DNA of 46,524 bases from NCBI GenBank assembly GCA_023379025.1, contig JAMCTH010000005.1, forward strand, positions 84,663-131,186, in the 5' to 3' direction. Positions 37,098 to 45,678 of this stretch are shown one piece after another. The stretch is from Patescibacteria group bacterium. GTDB lineage: Bacteria; Patescibacteriota; Microgenomatia; UBA10105; UBA927. Every line of letters begins with the position of its first letter. Within the stretch, counting starts at the first letter, position 1. The notes under the pieces were generated by a model. The model worked only from the letters and a program-made list of their open reading frames with translations, was not told the DNA's origin and made no database searches. The position numbers and the translations under genes were made by a program.

Positions 37098-39216
37098 AAT
37101 GCCCTATTATACCATCACCGGTGCGGCTCCGCCCTTCCCCGGTATACATGAGGACAAGGAGTGCCCCCGCTCCCCAGACCAGGGAAATGAAACCGCCGTA
37201 AAGATAATACCGTTGTTTGGTAAAGGAAACGGTGTAAGAGGCAGAGACTGCTCTCTCGAGCCTAAAACTGTTGACGCCGTCTCCGGTTGGCCGGCTCACA
37301 ATGGCATACTGTCCGTCGGAAGCCGTCCAATACCGGTTGTAAGCATCGGTAAACATAATCTCAGCGGGACCGGAAGTTCTGACGGTTACGCGGTAGCTCG
37401 ACGGTCCAAGCGCCGCATAGCTCAGGCTGCCCGGGCCCCGGAGCCAGAAATGGTCTTTGGCGCGCGGCAGGGCATAAACGATAATCTTGCCGTAGGACGC
37501 GATGTGTTTCAGCCATCCGATGGCGTCAAGCGCATTGACGGTTTTGAGGTACTTGGTATTGTCGTATCTTCTGTCGCTCACGAAAATCCCGCCGAAGACA
37601 TCGTCGGGCACGATGACGTATTGTATGCTCAGGTTGGCCAACAGTTCCGGGGTGTCCGGGTTCCTTAGGCTCCTGATAAGCTCCGCGGAATCGCTGGCCA
37701 TGAGGAGCTTATCGGCGGCCGCGGCCGGGTGCGTGTTGGTATAAAAGTTATAGTGCTCGGTGGTCGGCACCCAGAGAGTCCGGAAAAACTCCGGCCGGCT
37801 ACGCAGGAAGGAAGCGAGCCTCACGTAGTCCGCGGGTACCTCATGTTTTGCAAACGTACCGCGCAGTTGCCCTCCGATCGCCGGCCGGATTAATACAAGC
37901 AGAAAAACCACGGCGGCCGACGGAACGGCCCAGCGGACATGCTCCCCGACCAAACGCACCGGCCGTCCGCCGTTACCCTTGATCCGGGCAGTAAGGTACG
38001 AAGAAGCGCTGTAGAGGGAGAACGGGATAAGCATGCTGTAGGAAACTGCGGTCAGGACATAAAACTTCGTCGGGTCGCGGAAGAGGAAGGAAAGCGGCAG
38101 GTGGACAAAAAGCCAGATATTAACTGCGCCAAACGGTGCACTGGCGCCTTTAGCCAGAAAGGCTCCCAAAAGACCGAGCGATGCAAAAAATAAAATTGGT
38201 CTGTCGTTCGGCATATCTCCGTCTTTTTGATTTTTGCTTTTTGAGACACAGAGAAGGCTGGCAAAGGCAATGATCGGCAGCAGCAGAAATTCCGGCTGCA
38301 GAAAATACGTCTTGCCGAAAATGTTCTCCGGCCAGTTCGGGTGGAGAAGCGCCAGCGCATGGGAAAAGTCTGCGAAGGAAAAAAACCGGAAACTGCCGAC
38401 GGAGCTGTAAAACCCGGCATAACGGGAAACGAGCGCCGTCACCGGCTGTGCCCGCGATATGACGATCGGTAACAACCAGTACGCCAGGAGCCCCGCAACG
38501 GTTGCCGCCGTCCCTAAAAGCGCCCCCGCGTATTGCCGCCGGCCGCGCCGGCTTTCCGCCGCAAAACGGACCAGGCCGTACAAAACGCCCGCTCCGGCGG
38601 CGATGATCGCAATCCGGACGTCAAACATAATCTCCGCGGCCAGGACAATGCCCGTCATAACCGCGGTGCGGAGAAACCCCGACAACCGTCGGTCAGGCCG
38701 TTTTCCGTCTCCGCTCCCCACGGCCAGCCGGAAAAATCCGGCAATCACGAGGGGCGCCAGGGAATACGCGAGCGCTACCCCCATCTGCCCGCCGTCCACG
38801 ATCATGAGGATATACGTGTTGGCGGTATAAAGCAGAGCAGCCAAAACGGCATACATGAATCCGGCCTTCCCCAAAACCCGGCGGAGCAGAACGGCACTTG
38901 AAACGGCCGAAACAACGAGAAACAGGCCGAAAATCAAAATCCGGCTGACGAGCTCCCACGGGAGTCCCAGACGGTTGACAAAAATCCCTACGATAAAATA
39001 GATATAGCTTCCCAGGCCGAAATTGATGACCTCGCCTCCCAGACCGTTGCCGGTCGCGGATGTCCAGGCCGGCTGGAACATGCCAAAACCGGCCAGGGTC
39101 TGCCGGTAATAATACGGCCAGTCGGCGGCCGTCAGAAACGGAGACAGGAACCAGTTCCGGTAGATGACCACGAGCGGCAACCCGGACAGCAAAAGTTTCA
39201 GTGCTTTGCGCGCCAT
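37063..39216 (-). CDS. Large polytopic membrane protein, GT-C-like (AftD/YfhO-type architecture)
   Basis: N-terminal WFLSPFLTAADWPYYYRQTLAGFGMFQPAWTSATGNGLGGEVINFGLGSYIYFIVGIFV, many TM helices, C-terminal soluble domain SSYRVTVRTSGPAEIMFTDAYNRYWTASDG resembling the C-terminal domains of the two following genes. Confidence 0.75.
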   Translation of the reverse strand: MARKALKLLLSGLPLVVIYRNWFLSPFLTAADWPYYYRQTLAGFGMFQPAWTSATGNGLGGEVINFGLGSYIYFIVGIFVNRLGLPWELVSRILIFGLFLVVSAVSSAVLLRRVLGKAGFMYAVLAALLYTANTYILMIVDGGQMGVALAYSLAPLVIAGFFRLAVGSGDGKRPDRRLSGFLRTAVMTGIVLAAEIMFDVRIAIIAAGAGVLYGLVRFAAESRRGRRQYAGALLGTAATVAGLLAYWLLPIVISRAQPVTALVSRYAGFYSSVGSFRFFSFADFSHALALLHPNWPENIFGKTYFLQPEFLLLPIIAFASLLCVSKSKNQKDGDMPNDRPILFFASLGLLGAFLAKGASAPFGAVNIWLFVHLPLSFLFRDPTKFYVLTAVSYSMLIPFSLYSASSYLTARIKGNGGRPVRLVGEHVRWAVPSAAVVFLLVLIRPAIGGQLRGTFAKHEVPADYVRLASFLRSRPEFFRTLWVPTTEHYNFYTNTHPAAAADKLLMASDSAELIRSLRNPDTPELLANLSIQYVIVPDDVFGGIFVSDRRYDNTKYLKTVNALDAIGWLKHIASYGKIIVYALPRAKDHFWLRGPGSLSYAALGPSSYRVTVRTSGPAEIMFTDAYNRYWTASDGQYAIVSRPTGDGVNSFRLERAVSASYTVSFTKQRYYLYGGFISLVWGAGALLVLMYTGEGRSRTGDGIIGHYGRSAETDGGK
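37106..37111 (-). promoter_or_regulatory. -10 box (TATAAT) 8 nt upstream of the CapD-like ATG; inside the 3' end of the upstream CDS
   Basis: Minus strand GATGGTATAATAGGGCATTATGGCAGAT. Confidence 0.6.
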
Positions 39217-42200
39217 ACAAGCCATAAACAATATCCCCCCAAACCGATCAGGGTCACCAGCGAAACGGGGAACACCCCGTAAAAAAGCTTCTGGGTTTTG
39301 AGTTCGAGAATGAGCGTATACGATCTCCTGCCGCCGACATCTGACGGACTGACCAGCCAGGCGTTGCCGTACCCGTTGGCCTGGAGATGCCGGCCGACCG
39401 TATCTTTACCCCAGGTATCGAAGGTATGCCGGTCCAAAATGATGTTTTGCCGTGCCTGCTCCCGCACCCGGCCGCCAAAATACGTCGCCGCGACTTCACC
39501 CGTGTTATTTCCGGAATGTACAAAAAGTCCTGCAAGCATTCGGCCCGCCCGGCCCGCCAGCCGGAAAAATCCGGCTTTTAACGACACGGTGTCGCCGGTC
39601 GGATCAAAGAGGTTCCAGTTGGCGTTATACGCTTCGGAAAACACCAGGTAATACGGCTTGGCCGCTCCGGTAATGTTCAGTGCATACCTCGTCGGATTGA
39701 TCTCCTGCCAGGTTATGTCCGGTTCCGCCCCGGCCGCGCCAGCCGCCTGACTTTCTTTCCGGAATACAAGCTCGGGATAGGCAACTTTACGGATTACGAG
39801 ATCCGTGATGCTCAAAGTCCCGTTATCTTCCTGCGCCAGCGGTTCGAACTTCACAAACCCGCCGGTCGAACCTGTCTCTGCCACCACGATAGCCTGGTAC
39901 TCTTTGGGCGCGGTCGTATAGAGTCTTCTTTCCAGCAAAGACTGCGGCGTACTTTTACGTACCGTATCGCCGGTCTTCAGGTTCTCGACAAAGGAAAACG
40001 CGAAATCACGCCCGCCGGTATCTGCCGCAAAGGAGATGAGATAGGTACTGCCCGGACTCCACTCGGGCACCCTCAGCATGGCGCCGCCGGACAAATCACC
40101 CGCCTCATGACGGAGCAATAATGTTATCGTTTCACCCGACCGGCTGACCGCACCGCTGTTTTCCCAGGCGGCACGCTCCGCCAGATTGTCAGCCGGAAGA
40201 GTAGCGGTGGCCTCCAACGGGCTCTCACTGTCGAGGCTGATTGCCGCAGGAACGGGCGACACCGTTTTCCGGCCGATCCTGAGGTTAAGGATATCCTGGC
40301 CATAACTGCCGAGGCTCCTGCCTCCGAAAAAGACCTCATAGCTGCCGGCGCGGTCGGCATAGGGCGCCAAAGCATAAGTATACACGTCGGGATTGATGTG
40401 GGGAAAATTGACGAGACCGTGCAGGCGGCTGAACAGGGCGGTGATTTTGGCCAGCAGGTAGGTTTTATCGGGAGACGGTATATCAAGGGCATACACCGAA
40501 CGCCAGAGGCTCAGTTCATGCTGGTTGAGCTGCTCATTTACTTTTAACCGGTAGAGCAGCCTGTCTGTATCCGAAAGGTTTGTATTACTGATCCAGTCCA
40601 GTATGTACCGCACGCTGTCCGCATAGCGCGTTAAGCTCGCCTCCCAGCTGTTATAGGAAAACCACGTTGCAGGTGAAGTGACACTCGGCTCCTGCCAGGG
40701 GCGGCGGATAACCCGCATGGTTTTGCCGTAATGCACCATTTCCTCCACCCGCTTGCTCAGAAGGTACAGGGAATAGTCGAGATACCCGCCGGGGTCCTTT
40801 TTCTGTCTTGCAAGATCAAACTTTTCCCGGAGAACCACGAGCGGATAGAGCGGGTCGTCAAGCGGATGGTTGACATAGGGCATGTGTTTATGCAAATGCG
40901 TGTTGTCATGGATCTGGGACAGAAGGTCATCCGGCGCGCCGTAGAGAACCATCGGATCGCCCGTACTTCTGGCCTCCTGCACCGGCACCACTGCCTGGCG
41001 CATGTCAGGATGAAACCTGCTGTCAAACAAAAGGCTGGTTTCATCGTTGGTATAGAGGGCTCCGGAGGAGAGGTACAGGTGCGGGTACAGCAGGCGGGAA
41101 TCCAGTTGATACAGATGGAATTTCGTGCCGAAATCAACCTGGTCAGTCAGGGGCAGTGTGCGGATAAAGGCGGAATACTCCGTCTGGTTGTCCGGCAGAA
41201 AACCCGAAATGTAACTGTACAGATAGCTGAACTGGCTACCCATGATGAACGGATCGGAGTTGTAAAATACCCACCTGACGTTTAAAATTTCCATCATCTT
41301 TTCAAGGGTTGCGAGGTCGCTGTTTTTGACTGCGTCAAGGAAAATATCCTGGAAGGGCCTGAGCGTCTCGTACCCGCCGAACTCCGCCTTGCCGCTCAGG
41401 TAGGATATCGGCGGCAATCCGCGGTAATAACCTCCGTCTCTGCCCTGAATCAGCTGATAGCCCGGTTGCGTCAGCGGCAGCAGAAGAACCTTCCCGTCTA
41501 CCGGAGAAGCGCGGAGGGTTTGCAGTGCGTTCTCAAAGGCCGGATCCATACGGAAACTGTTGCTTATTCCCGTCTCGGCACTCTTGGGCATGGGTACGGT
41601 TCCGCTGATAAGGGGAAAACTGAAGCCCAGCGTGACTGCCGCGCACAGGAGAAGAACGGTCCGGGCCATACGCCGGCGCAGTCTGCTCGTGACAATCGCT
41701 ATCGCCAGGCCCACCATCAGCGCATAGAAAAAACACAATACATAGAGCCACTGGCCGTGAAAATTGCGGAAAATGGCAAACCCGGGAATACGGAAAAAAA
41801 GTTTATAGAGGTAAAAGCCGCTTTGGGTCACCGCCGAAGCAAAATAAAAAGCCGCGAGAAAAAACAGTCCGGTCAAAAGCAGCGTTTTCCCGCGGTTATA
41901 GATAAAAGACAGCACAAGGAGCAACGGATAGAGGACGGCAAGCACAAAATACGGCTTGTCCTCAAACTGTGCCAGACTCAGCCAGATCCGGCTTATCTTA
42001 AGCGACGTTGCGACGGCGATAAAATAACTCAGGGGATTGCGCCCGCCAACCGTTCCTTCGGGGGAAAAAAGATCATGATAGTATGCGCTGCTTGTCGAGA
42101 GAACGCTATTGACCGTGTTGGCCAAATGATATGCATGTAAAAGCACGAACAGGATCAGACCGATCCCCAGGAGCCGCCAGGGAACAGCCTTCTTCCGTAC

Positions 42201-42848
42201 GAATACCGTATAACTCATTAAGAACAATACGGTCAAAGGATAAAAGGCAAAAAACGGCGGAGCCCCGACGGCAGAAAAGTTCGGGGAGAAAGCCAGCGTC
42301 GTAAGGAGCGCGGCCGCCAGGTATCCGGCATTTTGGGTCAGCAGTAATTTCAGGATCAGCCAGGCCATCAGCGGATTGATGAATACCTGGTTAAACGTGA
42401 TGATCGGCTTTTCCCAACCGCTGTAGATGGAAAGCTGGGAAAGCACATAAAATAAACCTGCCAGAACGGAAGAAACCCCTGCATACTTCAGTTTCGTCCC
42501 TGCAGTTTCACCGCTCAGGAGCTCGCGCACGATAAGGTAAACGGCAAAAAACCCTACGCTGAGCGTCAGTCCGTTGAAAAAAGAGATGAGATTGGTCGGC
42601 GAGGCGAGGATAAGCTTGAGAAGATACAGGAGGATAAAATACGGAAGGTAAATATAGTAGGTAAGCTCGGAACCGAACGAACTTTCGAGGTAATTGTAAA
42701 AGGCGTGGAGCCGGAGGTACGTACCCGGATCATAGAAGTATAACCGCCCCGAATCGCCGCCCAGGTTCATCTGGCCGGATTTGAGCCAGAAAAAAGGTAT
42801 GACAAACAGGATTGCCGCGATAATCAGTGCCAGTTTATGCCGCCTCAT
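39198..42848 (-). CDS. Giant membrane protein (1216 aa): GT-C-like membrane domain plus long extracytoplasmic helical and beta-sandwich region
   Basis: IPFFWLKSGQMNLGGDSGRLYFYDPGTYLR; EILNVRWVFYNSDPF; C-terminal EINPTRYALNITGAAKPYYLVFSEAYNANWNLF and NGYGNAWLVSPSDVGGRRSYTLILEL; paralogous to 43186..45672. Confidence 0.78.
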   Translation of the reverse strand: MRRHKLALIIAAILFVIPFFWLKSGQMNLGGDSGRLYFYDPGTYLRLHAFYNYLESSFGSELTYYIYLPYFILLYLLKLILASPTNLISFFNGLTLSVGFFAVYLIVRELLSGETAGTKLKYAGVSSVLAGLFYVLSQLSIYSGWEKPIITFNQVFINPLMAWLILKLLLTQNAGYLAAALLTTLAFSPNFSAVGAPPFFAFYPLTVLFLMSYTVFVRKKAVPWRLLGIGLILFVLLHAYHLANTVNSVLSTSSAYYHDLFSPEGTVGGRNPLSYFIAVATSLKISRIWLSLAQFEDKPYFVLAVLYPLLLVLSFIYNRGKTLLLTGLFFLAAFYFASAVTQSGFYLYKLFFRIPGFAIFRNFHGQWLYVLCFFYALMVGLAIAIVTSRLRRRMARTVLLLCAAVTLGFSFPLISGTVPMPKSAETGISNSFRMDPAFENALQTLRASPVDGKVLLLPLTQPGYQLIQGRDGGYYRGLPPISYLSGKAEFGGYETLRPFQDIFLDAVKNSDLATLEKMMEILNVRWVFYNSDPFIMGSQFSYLYSYISGFLPDNQTEYSAFIRTLPLTDQVDFGTKFHLYQLDSRLLYPHLYLSSGALYTNDETSLLFDSRFHPDMRQAVVPVQEARSTGDPMVLYGAPDDLLSQIHDNTHLHKHMPYVNHPLDDPLYPLVVLREKFDLARQKKDPGGYLDYSLYLLSKRVEEMVHYGKTMRVIRRPWQEPSVTSPATWFSYNSWEASLTRYADSVRYILDWISNTNLSDTDRLLYRLKVNEQLNQHELSLWRSVYALDIPSPDKTYLLAKITALFSRLHGLVNFPHINPDVYTYALAPYADRAGSYEVFFGGRSLGSYGQDILNLRIGRKTVSPVPAAISLDSESPLEATATLPADNLAERAAWENSGAVSRSGETITLLLRHEAGDLSGGAMLRVPEWSPGSTYLISFAADTGGRDFAFSFVENLKTGDTVRKSTPQSLLERRLYTTAPKEYQAIVVAETGSTGGFVKFEPLAQEDNGTLSITDLVIRKVAYPELVFRKESQAAGAAGAEPDITWQEINPTRYALNITGAAKPYYLVFSEAYNANWNLFDPTGDTVSLKAGFFRLAGRAGRMLAGLFVHSGNNTGEVAATYFGGRVREQARQNIILDRHTFDTWGKDTVGRHLQANGYGNAWLVSPSDVGGRRSYTLILELKTQKLFYGVFPVSLVTLIGLGGYCLWLVWRAKH

Positions 42849-43182
42849 GAGTTGTACCTCTGAATAAGCTCAGGAGTATCCCCGCCGCAAGCAGGATGAA
42901 GAGCCAGACAGCCGAAGTCTCAAGGGCCGGTGCTCCGGGATTGACCGGGAAAAGCAGGCCGATGACGGAAAGCGGGAGGAGGCTGAGCAGGAAAAAATTT
43001 CGGGCCGGATAACGATAAAACAAAAAAAGCACGACGGCAAGGCCCAGGATGGTGAAGTTTAAAAGATCGGACGGCGGGGATACGGCAATGATGTCCCCGG
43101 CGATAATTACGACAATAAGCGTCCAGACCACATGCCTGTACCGGAGAAGGAAGGTCCGTGCCGCTTGAGGAAGCTGTCTCAT
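42835..43182 (-). CDS. Small membrane protein between two giant membrane paralogues
   Basis: 115 aa with 3-4 TM segments (VWTLIVVIIAGDIIAV, FTILGLAVVLFLFYRY, FFLLSLLPLSVIGLLFPV, VWLFILLAAGILLSLF); overlaps the downstream start by 14 nt. Confidence 0.7.
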   Translation of the reverse strand: MRQLPQAARTFLLRYRHVVWTLIVVIIAGDIIAVSPPSDLLNFTILGLAVVLFLFYRYPARNFFLLSLLPLSVIGLLFPVNPGAPALETSAVWLFILLAAGILLSLFRGTTHEAA

Positions 43183-43185
43183 GGA

Positions 43186-45672
43186 TTAGTCCGTATTATG
43201 CCATATTTTCCGCGGTATTTGTTGGCGGAAAAACAGCCGGCCGCCCCCGATCAATACACCTGCCAGAAAAACCGCGGATACCCCAAGGCTCAGGTAAAAC
43301 CAGCGCTGTCCGTCCATTTCCATGATCAGTTCATAGTCGCGCGCGCCGCCGGTGTCGGCCGGACTGATATACCAGGCGTTGGCATAGCCGTTGACCAAAA
43401 CATGCCGTGCTTCCGGGATGGCTTTCAACCCAATTGTTTCAAACGTAGTTTTAGCAAAAAATACGTTCCTGCTCTTTCCTTCATGCACCGATCCGCCGGA
43501 AAAACTTGCCGGGGCGTTTTCCTTTTTTGGCGGCTTTTCCGAAATATACAGTTTCCAGTGGGGATTGAACGCCTGGGAGAGTACCAAAAAATATGGTACG
43601 GAGGCCCCCCATACGTCCACCCGGTATTTCACCGGGTTGATTTCGGTAAATTGGATAACCGGCGTCCGGGTTTCACGGACCGCACTGTCCGGACGGCAGA
43701 GGCCGCCCGGTATCACCCGGCAGGCGGCATCTTCAAGGTAGAGGGGTCTGCCGGTTCTGTCCGGCCGGAAAAACGCTTCTGCTTCCCCATACATGCCAAA
43801 AGCAGGATTCTCGGCATACCCGGTAATCATATCCGGAATGTATATCCTCGGCAGATAGGATTGCCCGGTAATTTCGTAGATTTTGTAAAATCCCTTCTCA
43901 AATATTTTTTGGCCCGAGAGGCCCTTCAGGTACGTCTGATATTCTGACTGCGTCTTCGGCAGGTATTTGCGCGTATAATTGGGCGAGTACGGCCTGCCGG
44001 GAAACGTGCTGTCGTAAATCCTCCGGTCCGAGTTGTAATAAATATAACGGATATTGAGGAGCCCCAACATGCTGCGGATGGCCGCGTAGTTCCTGTCCCG
44101 GCTCAGTTTCCAGAATAGGTCGCTGTACGGCGCCATATCCACATAGCCCGCAAAATCGTTTTTTCCGGTGAGCTGGCTGATCGTCGAATTTCCGACATAC
44201 GCCCCGTCGGGGTTTAACCCGTGGAGTACCTGTACGTAAGAATCGGAAAAAGGCAGGACCAGTATCTTGCCGTCATCCGGAAGCGACCGGATAAACGAAA
44301 GCGTTTGTTCATAACGGGGGTCCATGGCAATCGCGCCTTTCACCCCGACGGCTTCTTCGCGGTATGGATTGACGGCCGCGCCGGTAATAAACTGCCATGA
44401 ATTCATGGCCAAAAAAATGCTGCAAAGGAGGAGGATCGTCCGTGCGAATACCGTCCTGTTGACCCTGTCCAAAACAACAGACACGGAAAGACCGAAAAGC
44501 AGGACATAGAAGAAATAGAACACAAACTGCCATTGGCCGTAAAAATTCCTGAACATCGTAAATCCAGGTACGTGTACCAAAAGCCACGCATACCATTGCA
44601 CTCCGACGGCGGCCACATTGACGCTGACAAGGTACAGGGTCGCCAGAAAAAATACTGCAGTCAGAAGCATCGTCCCGGGTTTTTTTCTGTTGAGGAGCAG
44701 ACCCGCGCCCGTCAGGATCGGTACGAACGCACTCCCCCATGCCGCTCCTTTGGTGGGGCTTGCCGCCAGGAGAAAATCGGATACTTTGGGGATATGGAGC
44801 ACGCCATAGAAGTACCCGAGCTGTGCCTGAATGTCCGCGGCATTGAAGACGCGGGTATTCGTGTTGCTCCCCGGAGTAAACAGATCAAGAAATTCCGGCA
44901 GGAGATGAAAGGCATGGAGGCCAAGAAATGCAGCCAGCGCAACCGCAAGCCGCCTCCAGGGAATAGCCGCGTGCCGTATGAATGTGGCATACATCAGAAG
45001 AAACAGAAGCGACAGCGGATAAAAGGCAAATACCGGCGGAGCGGCATTGTAGGCAAACGCGTGGGCAAACAGGAGGCTCACGAGAAGCGCCGTCCAGACA
45101 TATTTCCACTCCGACGTCAGGAAAAAACGGAGGATGAGGTAAAACATGAGGGGATTGAGGAACACCTGGTCCTGCGTTGAGAGGGCTTTGACGAAATTAT
45201 CGGTTACGGCCGGGCAGAACACATAAAACAGGCCTGCAAGTATGGCCGCATACCCGGAACATACGGCCGCTTGGCCGCCCCGCCTCGCGGTGAACGACGA
45301 CAGTTCCCTGACAATCGCATACACCGCCAGGAATGCCGCGACGAGTTTTACCGAGTCATAAAGAATATTGGCCAGATACCCGGAGTGGCTGATCTGGATA
45401 AACAACGCCAGCATGAGCGTCAGCGGCAGTATGGAAAACTTGGCCTCCACCACCCCCTCCGCAAAAGGGTAGATGTAATACAGGACGGAATGCCTCAGAA
45501 GATTGACGGGGTCATAGAGGTAAAGCCTCCCCCCGTCCCCTCCCAAATCAATTTCCCCCGGCTTAAACCAGAAAAAGGGTGTCAGAAACAGGAGGAGCGT
45601 CACGAGACACAGGAGCTTGTTTGCAGATATCCATCCGGCTATCCGGTGAAGGGTATGTACCGTCCGCTTCAT
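43186..45672 (-). CDS. Large membrane protein (828 aa), GT-C-like, paralogue of 39198..42848
   Basis: TPFFWFKPGEIDLGGDGGRLYLYDPVNLLR; LLNIRYIYYNSDRRI; EINPVKYRVDVWGASVPYFLVLSQAFNPHWKLY; NGYANAWYISPADTGGARDYELIMEM. Confidence 0.8.
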   Translation of the reverse strand: MKRTVHTLHRIAGWISANKLLCLVTLLLFLTPFFWFKPGEIDLGGDGGRLYLYDPVNLLRHSVLYYIYPFAEGVVEAKFSILPLTLMLALFIQISHSGYLANILYDSVKLVAAFLAVYAIVRELSSFTARRGGQAAVCSGYAAILAGLFYVFCPAVTDNFVKALSTQDQVFLNPLMFYLILRFFLTSEWKYVWTALLVSLLFAHAFAYNAAPPVFAFYPLSLLFLLMYATFIRHAAIPWRRLAVALAAFLGLHAFHLLPEFLDLFTPGSNTNTRVFNAADIQAQLGYFYGVLHIPKVSDFLLAASPTKGAAWGSAFVPILTGAGLLLNRKKPGTMLLTAVFFLATLYLVSVNVAAVGVQWYAWLLVHVPGFTMFRNFYGQWQFVFYFFYVLLFGLSVSVVLDRVNRTVFARTILLLCSIFLAMNSWQFITGAAVNPYREEAVGVKGAIAMDPRYEQTLSFIRSLPDDGKILVLPFSDSYVQVLHGLNPDGAYVGNSTISQLTGKNDFAGYVDMAPYSDLFWKLSRDRNYAAIRSMLGLLNIRYIYYNSDRRIYDSTFPGRPYSPNYTRKYLPKTQSEYQTYLKGLSGQKIFEKGFYKIYEITGQSYLPRIYIPDMITGYAENPAFGMYGEAEAFFRPDRTGRPLYLEDAACRVIPGGLCRPDSAVRETRTPVIQFTEINPVKYRVDVWGASVPYFLVLSQAFNPHWKLYISEKPPKKENAPASFSGGSVHEGKSRNVFFAKTTFETIGLKAIPEARHVLVNGYANAWYISPADTGGARDYELIMEMDGQRWFYLSLGVSAVFLAGVLIGGGRLFFRQQIPRKIWHNTD

Positions 45673-45678
45673 AAGCCA

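Noticed and set aside
41466-42140. 224-aa plus-strand ORF antisense to the 1216-aa membrane protein gene (also 44533..45180 in the 828-aa gene)
   Set aside because: Antisense to coherent multi-TM proteins; composition (K/R/Q/E-rich) is the usual complement of hydrophobic codons.
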